Part shown: positions 9,918 through 18,309 of the stretch, one piece after another
How the letters are laid out: each line of letters begins with the position of its first letter
How positions within the stretch are numbered: position 1 is the stretch's first letter
Assembly (NCBI RefSeq): GCF_030397575.1
Contig: NZ_JAPNXS010000004.1
Coordinates: 62,001-126,000 of the forward strand
Direction: 5' to 3'
DNA: 64,000 nucleotides
Source of the DNA: Psychromonas sp. 14N.309.X.WAT.B.A12
Lineage (GTDB): Bacteria > Pseudomonadota > Gammaproteobacteria > Enterobacterales > Psychromonadaceae
The notes under the pieces: generated by a model
The model's input: the letters and a program-made list of their open reading frames with translations, nothing else
The model's database searches: none
What the model was told of the DNA's origin: nothing
Position numbers and translations under genes: made by a program

Positions 9918-11968
9918 TTTTTCCTCGCACTTTGACAGGATCTTTGAATGCTAAATTATTAATGATTTTAATGATGGTCGCATTATTTAGTAGTATGACT
10001 ATTGCTGCAATGTTTACTGTTTATGAGTTAAATTCAGTCACTAAAGCAGAAGAGTCAAAGTTAAATTCCATTGCCAAAATACTTGCCCCTAATCTTACCG
10101 CTACCCTTATATTCCAAGATGAAACAAGTGCTGCTGAACAATTAGAGTCATTATTAGGGCAAAGTAATATTGTCAGTGCCGCAATAATTGATAAAGATGG
10201 CGAGCAATTTGTAGGTGTGTCTACAGAAAAAAATAATCAGATAACGATTTTTAACAAATTGATGGTAAGTTCGACTCCTTTAATGATGAAAGGTGTTGAG
10301 TACGGCTTATTGACAATTAGTGCTGATTATTCAGTGATCGAACGTAGCTTACTGTTTTTCAGTTTCTTTTTACTGGCAATTTTAGCCTTAATTTTACTGC
10401 TCAGTTTTTTACTTTCTCTTTTCTTAAGAAAAATTCTTATTTATCCATTAACTCATTTAGCCAGTGTTGCAGAGCGTGTCACTAACACTAATAACTATAA
10501 TTTACGATCTAAAGTGTTATCCAGTGATGAAGTGGGTAATCTCGCTAACTGCTTTAACTCTATGCTAGAAACTATAAAACAGCGTGATAACTCATTGGAA
10601 GAAACAGTACAGCAAAGGACAAGTGCATTAGAAGTTGCTAATAATAAGTTAACCACTCAGGCTTTTAGTGACCCCTTATCCGGTTTACCGAATCGACGTT
10701 ATATTTTAGATAAATTAGCCAACTTAGTGAGCTGTTCCGAACAGCATGAATTTGCATTATTAGGTTTAGATTTAGATGGCTTCAAAGAGATTAATGACAC
10801 TATGGGGCACGATTATGGTGATTTACTGCTCATTGAAGTTAGTCGTTGTATTACACAGATTCTTGATAATGGATCCACATTAGCCCGTTTAGGTGGGGAT
10901 GAATTCCTGATTCTAGTAGAAGGAAATGTAAGTGAAGCAGGTTTAAGCTCTTTAGCAAATACCATTAACCAGGAACTTGCAAAAGGATTTTTGATTGAAG
11001 GTAAGCATGTATTTGTAACCACAAGTATTGGTATTGCGCTATTTCCTGTAGACGGTCAAAGTGTCGAGAACTTAATCAAATATGCTGATCTTGCTATGTA
11101 CAAATCTAAAGAAGCTGGACGTAATAGCCATCATTTTTTTGAGCAAAATATGCTTAATGCTGTTATTCAAAAACATCAACTAGTTGAGGATCTTCGTCAT
11201 AGCTTAGCCAATGAACATTTTGAGTTATATTACCAACCTATTGTTAACCTTTTAACTAATAAAATGTGCAAAGCGGAGGCCTTGATTCGCTGGAATCACC
11301 CTGAGCGAGGCTTGATTCCACCTAATGAGTTTATTGCGATAGCTGAAGAGGTGGGGTTAATATTAGAGATGGGTGAATGGGTTGCTCGTACGGCTGCTCG
11401 TGATCTCGCTCAGTTTAAAAAGTTAGGGGCTGCAGACGATTTTCAAATTAGTATTAATGTTTCTCCAGTACAGTTTAAAGGCGATGGTCAGTGGATTTTG
11501 GATTGGTTTAAATACACAGAAACATTAGGTTTACCACGTGATGCGATTATCATAGAAATTACTGAGAACTTATTAATGGAAAGCGAAGACTCAGTCCGAG
11601 CTCAGCTTACTAAGTTAAAAAAACGTGGTATTGCGATTGCGATTGATGATTTTGGTGTCGGTTACTCTTCATTATCTTATTTACAGAAAATGGATGTCGA
11701 TGTATTAAAAATAGATAAATCATTTGTTGATGAATTAGAAAATGAAAAAAATAGTCGTGAACTTTGCCAAGTGATTATTATGATGGCACACCATTTAGAT
11801 ATTCAAGTGGTTGCTGAAGGAATAGAGAATGCAGCCCAAAAGCAAATTTTAACCAATGCGGGTTGCGAGTTTGGACAGGGTTATCTATTTGCCAAACCAC
11901 TACCCATTGAAACCTTTAAAAGACAGTATTTTATCCATAGTTCACCTATAGATTTAAGTTTGATATAA
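9914..11968 (+). CDS. Membrane sensor with GGDEF and EAL domains (YfiN-like)
   Basis: Inner-membrane protein predicted to make and/or break cyclic di-GMP. The 684 residues comprise TM1 (about 15-38), a periplasmic sensor region (40-145) like the CHASE8 part of YfiN, TM2 (about 147-172), HAMP (173-225), a short coiled coil, GGDEF (about 255-415) and EAL (about 425-665). The synthase motif GGDEF (327-331) is intact. The inhibitory RxxD site five residues before it is absent (DNGS there). The phosphodiesterase motifs EAL (455-457), ITENLLM, DDFGVGYSSL and KIDKSFV are intact, so both activities are possible. It follows the YfiR-like gene with a four-base overlap, suggesting the YfiR-like protein controls it from the periplasm. 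Confidence 0.93.
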   Translation: MIFPRTLTGSLNAKLLMILMMVALFSSMTIAAMFTVYELNSVTKAEESKLNSIAKILAPNLTATLIFQDETSAAEQLESLLGQSNIVSAAIIDKDGEQFVGVSTEKNNQITIFNKLMVSSTPLMMKGVEYGLLTISADYSVIERSLLFFSFFLLAILALILLLSFLLSLFLRKILIYPLTHLASVAERVTNTNNYNLRSKVLSSDEVGNLANCFNSMLETIKQRDNSLEETVQQRTSALEVANNKLTTQAFSDPLSGLPNRRYILDKLANLVSCSEQHEFALLGLDLDGFKEINDTMGHDYGDLLLIEVSRCITQILDNGSTLARLGGDEFLILVEGNVSEAGLSSLANTINQELAKGFLIEGKHVFVTTSIGIALFPVDGQSVENLIKYADLAMYKSKEAGRNSHHFFEQNMLNAVIQKHQLVEDLRHSLANEHFELYYQPIVNLLTNKMCKAEALIRWNHPERGLIPPNEFIAIAEEVGLILEMGEWVARTAARDLAQFKKLGAADDFQISINVSPVQFKGDGQWILDWFKYTETLGLPRDAIIIEITENLLMESEDSVRAQLTKLKKRGIAIAIDDFGVGYSSLSYLQKMDVDVLKIDKSFVDELENEKNSRELCQVIIMMAHHLDIQVVAEGIENAAQKQILTNAGCEFGQGYLFAKPLPIETFKRQYFIHSSPIDLSLI

Positions 11969-12026
11969 CATTGTAATTATCTGCTTTAACTACAGAAACA
12001 ACACTTTTATGACAGTTAGCATACAG

Positions 12027-12044
12027 TTGTAATATAAATGTAAT
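12027..12044 (+). promoter_or_regulatory. Pho box upstream of phoB
   Basis: TTGTAAT-ATAA-ATGTAAT: two 7-base direct repeats with a 4-base spacer, the PhoB-box layout (CTGTCAT-N4-CTGTCAT), ending 53 bases before the phoB start. The first repeat and spacer are nearly identical to the stronger box in front of pstC at 49.35 kb. It implies autoregulation of phoBR by phosphate starvation. Confidence 0.7.
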
Positions 12045-12097
12045 AGTCAGTGGTAATAATACCCTTATTTAATATACATAATGAGTAGGTGAATTGA

Positions 12098-12781
12098 ATG
12101 GCGAGTCGAATTTTAGTAGTTGAAGATGAAGTAGCAATTAGAGATATGTTAAGTTTTGTTTTAGAGCAACATGGCTATGAAACGTTAGAAGCTGATAACT
12201 ACCAAGCTGCATTGACTCATTTACATGAACCTTACCCAGACCTTATTCTATTAGATTGGATGTTTCCTGGTGGTAGCGGTATTCAATTATTAAAATTTCT
12301 AAAACAAGATGAAATTTTACGTCAAATCCCAGTAGTAATGTTAACTGCTCGTGGTGAAGAGGAAGATAAAGTACGCGGTTTAGAAAATGGTGCCGATGAT
12401 TATGTGACTAAGCCTTTTTCACCAAAAGAATTAATGGCACGTCTTAAAACCGTTATGCGCCGCGTTAACCCAACATCATTAGATGACACATTGAAAGTGG
12501 GAAAACTAAAGTTAGACCCCGTTTCTCACCGTGCTACATTAAATAATTCAGCGCTAGAAATGGGCCCAACTGAATTTAAATTACTACACTTCTTTATGAC
12601 CCATCCAGAGCGAGTTTATAGCCGAGAGCAGTTATTAAATAACGTATGGGGGACGAATGTTTATGTCGAAGATCGCACTGTTGATGTGCATATTCGTCGC
12701 TTGCGAAAAGCACTAGTTGATCATGACCATTTAGTGCAAACTGTGCGTGGTGCGGGCTATCGTTTTTCAACTCGCTCATAA
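12098..12781 (+). CDS. phoB: Phosphate regulon response regulator PhoB
   Basis: OmpR-family response regulator that activates the Pho regulon under phosphate limitation. The 227 residues hold a receiver domain with acidic residues E9/D10, the phosphorylation site D53 (LLDWMFPG), T83 and K105 ([14 protein letters not shown]), and a winged-helix DNA-binding domain ([39 protein letters not shown]). It is followed by phoR after 66 bp. A Pho box lies upstream. Confidence 0.96.
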   Translation: MASRILVVEDEVAIRDMLSFVLEQHGYETLEADNYQAALTHLHEPYPDLILLDWMFPGGSGIQLLKFLKQDEILRQIPVVMLTARGEEEDKVRGLENGADDYVTKPFSPKELMARLKTVMRRVNPTSLDDTLKVGKLKLDPVSHRATLNNSALEMGPTEFKLLHFFMTHPERVYSREQLLNNVWGTNVYVEDRTVDVHIRRLRKALVDHDHLVQTVRGAGYRFSTRS

Positions 12782-12847
12782 CCTGCTTATTTGCAGTGGT
12801 TCATGATAGGAATAAATGACGAATAACAATCGTCCCAATGTAGAGTA

Positions 12848-14143
12848 GTGCATTTGAAAGTATATACATGGAAACAATTATCCTGGGCAATTTTCTTAAT
12901 TTATGTGCCTGTTATTATTCTAGGTTTATTAACCGGTGTGTTAGTTGAATTATTATTAGTCTCTACAATAGTGCATATTGGCTGGCATTATTATTTCTTA
13001 AAAAAATTAAATGACTGGTTATGGGTCAGTAGAAGTACAGTGTTACCACAAGGTAAGTCCGTTTGGGAGCATGCTTATATTGGTATTCATAATATGCAAC
13101 AAAGAAACCGTAAACGACGTAACCGTTTAGCGAATGTTATTAGTCGTTTTCGTGAAGGCTCTGAAGCATTACCAGATGCTGTTGTGGTATTTAAAAGTGA
13201 TGGTGAAATTGTTTGGTGTAATCGACTTGCACAGTATCAGTTAGGCTTTAAATGGCCCGATGATGCTGGGGATAATATTACCAACTTAATTCGACATCCG
13301 GATTTTGTTGAATACCTTCGCAGCGAAGCTTATAACGAACCGTTGGATCTCATTTCGCCTATTAATATCGATAAAATTCTTGAGTTTAGGGTCATGCCTT
13401 ATGCAAAAAATCAGCGCTTGTTGATTGTGCGTGACGTTACAAGTTATCGTCAAATGGATGAAACTAGGCGTAATTTTGTTGCTAATGTTTCCCATGAGTT
13501 ACGCACGCCATTAACTGTATTACAGGGTTATATTGAGATTTTAGAGATGAGTGCTCAAGATAATAAAATGCAGTTAAAGACTATCAACGTATTAGATCAA
13601 CAAACGGCAAGAATGTGTTCATTGGTTGAGCAATTGATGACATTATCGAAAATTGAAGGGGCAGCAACCTTAGATTTTTATGAGAGTATTAATATCCCAG
13701 CTTTATTAACTCAAATAGAGAATGAAGCTGTGACTTTAGGACGTAAAAAATCCCAATCAGTTCAATTTAAGGTTGATCCTAAATTGTCTGTGGTGGGGGA
13801 TGAAATGCAATTACGTAGCGCCATGTCGAATCTAGTTTATAACGCCATTAACTATACACCGGAAGGCGGTAGTATTAAGGTATTATGGAAGAAGTTACCC
13901 GAGGGTGCTTATTTCTGTGTAATGGATACGGGTGATGGCATTGCCCCTGAACACATACTACATTTAACTGAGCGTTTTTATCGTGTTGATGCATCTCGTT
14001 CACGAGACACAGGTGGTTCGGGTTTAGGCTTATCGATTGTTAAGCATGCTTTATCGCATTATGACACACAACTGCAAATTGAAAGTAATGTGGGTGAGGG
14101 CAGTCAGTTTTCATTCATCATCCCTAATAGTTACGTTCATTAG
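12848..14143 (+). CDS. phoR: Phosphate regulon sensor kinase PhoR
   Basis: Inner-membrane histidine kinase/phosphatase partner of PhoB, controlled by the Pst transporter and PhoU. The 431 residues have two N-terminal membrane segments (about 12-50) with almost no periplasmic loop, as usual for PhoR, a PAS domain (about 105-200), HisKA with the phosphorylated H216 (NVSHELRTPL), and HATPase_c boxes N (NLVYNAINYTPEGG), G1 (DTGDGI) and G2 (GGSGLGLSIV). The start is a GTG (reading on as HLKVYTWKQLSW); a TTG two codons later is also possible, and no clear ribosome site decides. Confidence 0.95.
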   Translation: MHLKVYTWKQLSWAIFLIYVPVIILGLLTGVLVELLLVSTIVHIGWHYYFLKKLNDWLWVSRSTVLPQGKSVWEHAYIGIHNMQQRNRKRRNRLANVISRFREGSEALPDAVVVFKSDGEIVWCNRLAQYQLGFKWPDDAGDNITNLIRHPDFVEYLRSEAYNEPLDLISPINIDKILEFRVMPYAKNQRLLIVRDVTSYRQMDETRRNFVANVSHELRTPLTVLQGYIEILEMSAQDNKMQLKTINVLDQQTARMCSLVEQLMTLSKIEGAATLDFYESINIPALLTQIENEAVTLGRKKSQSVQFKVDPKLSVVGDEMQLRSAMSNLVYNAINYTPEGGSIKVLWKKLPEGAYFCVMDTGDGIAPEHILHLTERFYRVDASRSRDTGGSGLGLSIVKHALSHYDTQLQIESNVGEGSQFSFIIPNSYVH

Positions 14144-14166
14144 ACTAGAGTAAGGATTGATCACAA

Positions 14167-14224
14167 TTAGTTGAATAGGCTTATCTACTATTTTTTGTAT
14201 GGTAAATAATCATTATTCAACTAA
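14167..14224. repeat. Inverted repeat in the phoR-moxR gap
   Basis: Perfect 11-base arms, TTAGTTGAATA at 14167-14177 and its complement at 14214-14224, separated by 36 bases. It lies 24 bases after the phoR stop. There is no T run, so if it is a terminator it is not a classical one; it could equally be an operator pair for the moxR operon. Confidence 0.5.
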
Positions 14225-14409
14225 CTCTGACATACATTAAGCATTAATAAATATCCTCATAAATAGATCTCTTATTAATTTTCAATTATTTAAATCACTT
14301 CATTAACGATAACAACTACTCTATTATGATTAGCATTATTTACGTTTAATATAACTTTAATACCGTTCATTAAATGCGTAGATCGGTATCATCATGATAG
14401 GGATAATCA

Positions 14410-15322
14410 ATGCAACCATTGCTGAATAATATCGTCACAGCTGTTAGTCACGTTTTATTGGGAAAAGAAAAACAGGTAAAATTAGCCGTTGCCTGCTTGA
14501 TTGGTCGAGGCCACCTCTTACTAGAAGATTTGCCAGGAATGGGGAAAACCACACTCGCTCATTGTTTAGGTAAAGTACTAGGCTTAGATTATCAACGCGT
14601 ACAATTTACCAGTGACCTATTACCCGCTGATATTTTAGGTGCAGCGGTGTTTGATAAGCATCAATCACAATTTACATTTCACCCTGGCCCTATCTTCACA
14701 CAGTTACTATTAGCAGATGAGATAAATCGCAGCACCCCCAAAACGCAAAGTGCTTTATTAGAAGCAATGGAGGAAGGTCAAGTAAGTATTGAAGGTGAAA
14801 CGCGTTTATTACCTTCACCGTTTTTTGTGATTGCTACACAAAACCCTAGCTCTCAATCTGGTACTTTTATGTTGCCTGAATCGCAATTAGATCGCTTTTT
14901 GATGCGCCTCAGCTTAGGTTATCCTGATCATCAATCAGAGCGTTTATTGTTGCAAGGTATTGACCCTCGCCAACGCATTACTGATATGCAGCCTGTTATA
15001 ACCCATGAACAGTTACATAAATTACAACAAGAGGTCAGCGGGGGTACGTTGTAGCGATGCGTTACTCGACTATTTACAAAAATTAGTTACCTTTACTCGT
15101 GAAGATGGACACTTTACCTATGGTTTATCTCCACGAGGGGCACTTGCATGGTTAAGTGCTGCAAAGGCATGGGCCTTATTAGCAGGACGTGATTATGTCA
15201 TTCCAGAAGATATACAAGAAGTTGCTGCTGCTGTATTAGGACATAGAGTTCGAGGTGGTGACGTTGAGCATGAACATGATCTTATTGATTACTTATTAAC
15301 ATCGGTAGCGGTAATCGTTTAA
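14410..15322 (+). pseudogene. MoxR-family AAA+ ATPase, interrupted by a one-base frameshift
   Basis: MoxR ATPases are chaperone-like AAA+ proteins coded next to DUF58 (von Willebrand-like) and transglutaminase genes. Frame 1 (14410-15054) carries Walker A LPGMGKTT (41-48), Walker B LLLADEINR, FVIATQNPSSQSGTF and the arginine region QLDRFLMRL, then hits TAG at 15052. The remaining C-terminal lid (CSDALLDYLQKLVTFTRED, YGLSPRGALAWLSAAKAWALLAGRDYVIPEDIQ) continues in the next frame and stops at 15322. Removing one base at the run of five G (15040-15044) restores a single 303-residue protein of normal length with no other damage. Either a recent mutation or a homopolymer sequencing error. The DUF58 gene begins right after the restored stop. 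Confidence 0.88.
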
Positions 15323-16315
15323 ATGAGTAAACAAAAAGAAGATTTTCCCGCCCCAATATCCGCTTTACAAAAGCGCTTTTTTAAATGGGTAGATAAACGT
15401 AACCCGATGGCAAAAGAAGTGCTTCTTAACAGAAAAAATTTATATATATTTCCAAGCCTAACTGGATTATGTCTATTTGCATTAAGTTTTATTCTTTGGT
15501 TACTTGGCACTAGTTATCAAAATAACTTGGTGCTGGCGTTAAGTTATTTATTATTAAGTTTAATGATAGTGGCGATCTTCCATACCTATGCCAACTTAGC
15601 TGGATTAACCATTAAAATACTTGGGGTTAAGCCTGTATTTGTTAATGACATAGCTCATTTTAGTTTACAGCTCAGTGGCCACCGTCATAGAAACTATGAA
15701 AACCTAATGGTTCGCTGGAGGCAAGGAGAGCCTGCTTGTTTTGATCTGCAAGGTGGTCAAATACTGTCGGTACAAATACCTTTACTCGCCAATAAGCGAG
15801 GCATATTACGACCTGGAAAGTTGCTTATAGAAAGTGCCTTTCCTTTAGGGGTGATCCGTTGTTGGACATGGGTAAATTTACAAACCTCAGCTGTTGTTTT
15901 TCCTCAACCAATCAAAGGGCCTTTTCCGACACAATTAAGTCGCGGTGAAACTGGTGAGCAAGGAAGTGGAGGGCAGGGGACTGATGATTTTGATGGTTTG
16001 AGAGTTTATCGGGCAGGTGATCCTATAAAACATATTGCTTGGAAACATTATGCGCGCGAACAAGGTTTATATTCTAAGCAATATACTGCGCAATTACAGC
16101 GTGATTGTTGGCTCAATTGGGATGAATTTAGTCTGTATCAGGGAGAACAAAGGTTAAGTGCTCTTTGCTATTGGGCTCTACATTTTGAAAGTATTCAACA
16201 ACCCTATGGTTTATCCCTGCCTAATAAACAGATTAAACCGAACATAGGTGAACAGCACCGTTTAAATGTACTAACTTCATTGGCTCGTTTGAATATTGAT
16301 GGAGGTACTCTGTAA
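15323..16315 (+). CDS. DUF58 domain protein of the MoxR/transglutaminase operon
   Basis: Membrane-anchored protein of unknown molecular role. The 330 residues have two adjacent membrane segments (about 37-80), a beta-rich middle, and the DUF58 signature at about 214-245 (GTDDFDGLRVYRAGDPIKHI then AWKHYAREQGLYSKQY). Its ATG follows the MoxR frame's stop codon directly and the next gene starts 1 base after its stop, a tight operon moxR-DUF58-tgpA typical of this family. By context it may act with the ATPase on envelope proteins or on the transglutaminase; this is inference. Confidence 0.9.
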   Translation: MSKQKEDFPAPISALQKRFFKWVDKRNPMAKEVLLNRKNLYIFPSLTGLCLFALSFILWLLGTSYQNNLVLALSYLLLSLMIVAIFHTYANLAGLTIKILGVKPVFVNDIAHFSLQLSGHRHRNYENLMVRWRQGEPACFDLQGGQILSVQIPLLANKRGILRPGKLLIESAFPLGVIRCWTWVNLQTSAVVFPQPIKGPFPTQLSRGETGEQGSGGQGTDDFDGLRVYRAGDPIKHIAWKHYAREQGLYSKQYTAQLQRDCWLNWDEFSLYQGEQRLSALCYWALHFESIQQPYGLSLPNKQIKPNIGEQHRLNVLTSLARLNIDGGTL

Positions 16316-16316
16316 T

Positions 16317-18305
16317 ATGCAAAATCCACAGGATATTTTCCAACAACAGAAATTGATCCGACATGATAACTTGCTATGGTTATTAGTTGCGCAAGGTGTG
16401 GTTATTTTACCTTTATTAATGCAACTCCCAATGTGGTTATGGGTGATATGGGGCGGATCCTTATATTGGAGATGGAAAATTTATGCAGGGCAACGTCAGT
16501 TTCCTGGCAGTATAAGTAAATTGGCTATTAGTATTGCAGCAATTGCTGGGTTGCTTCTAACTTATCAAGGTGCTTTTGGTGTGGAGGCTATGGTCGGCTT
16601 TTTGGTCTTTACTTTTATTATTAAGTTATTAGAGCTACGCAGTAGAAAAGACGGCTTATTAATCATTTTTATTGGTTTTATTGCAGTAGCGGCACAGTTT
16701 CTTTTTATTCAGTCTATCTGGGCTACTTTATATGCGGCTGTTTCTTGCATGGTATTGATCACCGCTTGGAAAACTATTTATGCCACGCGTGAATTAGCTG
16801 TAAAGCATAAATTAACAAGCGGTAGTATTTTATTGTTACAAGCGATACCGTTAATGTTGGTAATGTTTGTAGTGATGCCTCGGCTTGGCCCTTTATGGCA
16901 TACGCCTTTATTAAATCAACAAGCACAAACAGGTTTTAGTGAAACTTTATCACCAGGTGATATTGGTAGTTTAGTGCAATCTACTGGCACTGCTTTTAGA
17001 GTAACTTTCCTTGATGATTCAACGCCAAGACAAAGTGAATTGTATTGGCGAGGGTTAATACTTGAAAACTTCGATGGGCGAACTTGGACACGACCAAGAC
17101 ACCCTCACTTTACAGATATAGCCCCTATTGCTAAACAAGGTGATGTAGAAACGGTTAATTATGAAGTACTGATGGAAGCGCATCGTTACCCTTGGTTGTT
17201 TAGTTTAGCAAACCCTATCAAAGCGAATACCGGTGCAGTCCGTTCTCGAATAACCAGCAATGGTTTATTGGTTGCACGAGAGCCGTTAAACACTCGTTTA
17301 CAATACCAAGTGGCGAGTGTGAACCCTCGAGATACTTTAATTCATGAATTATCTTCACAACAACGCGAGCAATTAACTACTTTGCCAGAAGGGTTTAACC
17401 CTAAAGCGGTGGCTCTGGCAAAAACGTGGCGTAATACCTTAGGCTCACCTGATGCAATTATTGCCAAAGCTTTAGCTTTTTATCATCAAGATTTCTACTA
17501 TACGTTAAGTCCACCGTTACTGGGGGAGAATAGCGTTGATGACTTTTTATTTTCTTCAAAGCAGGGGTTTTGTGAGCACTTCGCTAGTAGCTTTACGGTG
17601 CTAATGCGTGCAGCTGATATTCCAGCAAGAGTTGTGGTGGGTTACCAAGGAGGTCGTTATGATGCTTCTGAGAATTATTGGAGTATCCGACAAGCCGATG
17701 CACATGCATGGACAGAAGTGTGGTTAACTGGGATTGGTTGGCAACGTGTCGACCCAACGAGTGCCGTTGCCCCACAACGTGTGGAGCAAGGAATTGATAA
17801 TGCATTACAAGCAGCAGATAGAAGTCGTATAGCAGCAGGGCAATTTAGCGCGCCACAATGGTTAACTCATTTACGTTATCGTTTTGATGCTGCAAACTAC
17901 TTATGGAGTCGTTGGGTACTTAGTTACGATGCGCAACAACAAAACCAATTACTTAAACAATTATTTGGTGGCAAAGAGCCTTGGCGGGTTGGTTTAATAT
18001 TTTTAGCCATTATTTCATCGTTAATGGGCTGTTATATTGCTTTGGTTATTCGCCCCAAATGGCAAGCTCGTAGCCCGTTACAAAAAAGCTTGTCTCAATT
18101 TGATAAAACCTGCCAGCAATGGAAATTACAACGTGCAGATCATGAAACCTTAGCACAGTTTTGTTTACGGTTAGGGACGAAACAGCCGCAATTATTAGAG
18201 GCTTGTCAACGCCTTGGGGCTTTATCTCAAGCTGCTTTGTATGACCCTAAGGAAGATAATCAGCAACAGTTAATGACAGCGTTAAAACGGTTTCCCAAGG
18301 AGTGA
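16317..18305 (+). CDS. tgpA: TgpA-type membrane transglutaminase-like protease
   Basis: Inner-membrane protein with a periplasmic transglutaminase-core domain, like Pseudomonas TgpA, which has a cysteine-protease-like catalytic site. Start chosen at the ATG at 16317, with GGAGG 11 bases upstream; this gives 662 residues. The N-terminal part (DUF3488) has about five membrane segments up to residue ~195, followed by the core domain with the triad Cys419 (GFCEHFAS), His463 (ADAHAWTEVW) and Asp479 (RVDPTSAV). A last membrane segment (about 560-580) precedes a short cytoplasmic DUF4129-like tail. It is the third gene of the operon begun by moxR. Confidence 0.92.
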   Translation: MQNPQDIFQQQKLIRHDNLLWLLVAQGVVILPLLMQLPMWLWVIWGGSLYWRWKIYAGQRQFPGSISKLAISIAAIAGLLLTYQGAFGVEAMVGFLVFTFIIKLLELRSRKDGLLIIFIGFIAVAAQFLFIQSIWATLYAAVSCMVLITAWKTIYATRELAVKHKLTSGSILLLQAIPLMLVMFVVMPRLGPLWHTPLLNQQAQTGFSETLSPGDIGSLVQSTGTAFRVTFLDDSTPRQSELYWRGLILENFDGRTWTRPRHPHFTDIAPIAKQGDVETVNYEVLMEAHRYPWLFSLANPIKANTGAVRSRITSNGLLVAREPLNTRLQYQVASVNPRDTLIHELSSQQREQLTTLPEGFNPKAVALAKTWRNTLGSPDAIIAKALAFYHQDFYYTLSPPLLGENSVDDFLFSSKQGFCEHFASSFTVLMRAADIPARVVVGYQGGRYDASENYWSIRQADAHAWTEVWLTGIGWQRVDPTSAVAPQRVEQGIDNALQAADRSRIAAGQFSAPQWLTHLRYRFDAANYLWSRWVLSYDAQQQNQLLKQLFGGKEPWRVGLIFLAIISSLMGCYIALVIRPKWQARSPLQKSLSQFDKTCQQWKLQRADHETLAQFCLRLGTKQPQLLEACQRLGALSQAALYDPKEDNQQQLMTALKRFPKE

Positions 18306-18309
18306 TGAT

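Noticed and set aside
15036-15056. Programmed ribosomal frameshift in moxR
   Set aside because: No slippery heptamer for -1 and no CUU-UGA-like +1 signal at the stop; a plain base insertion in a G run explains it better.
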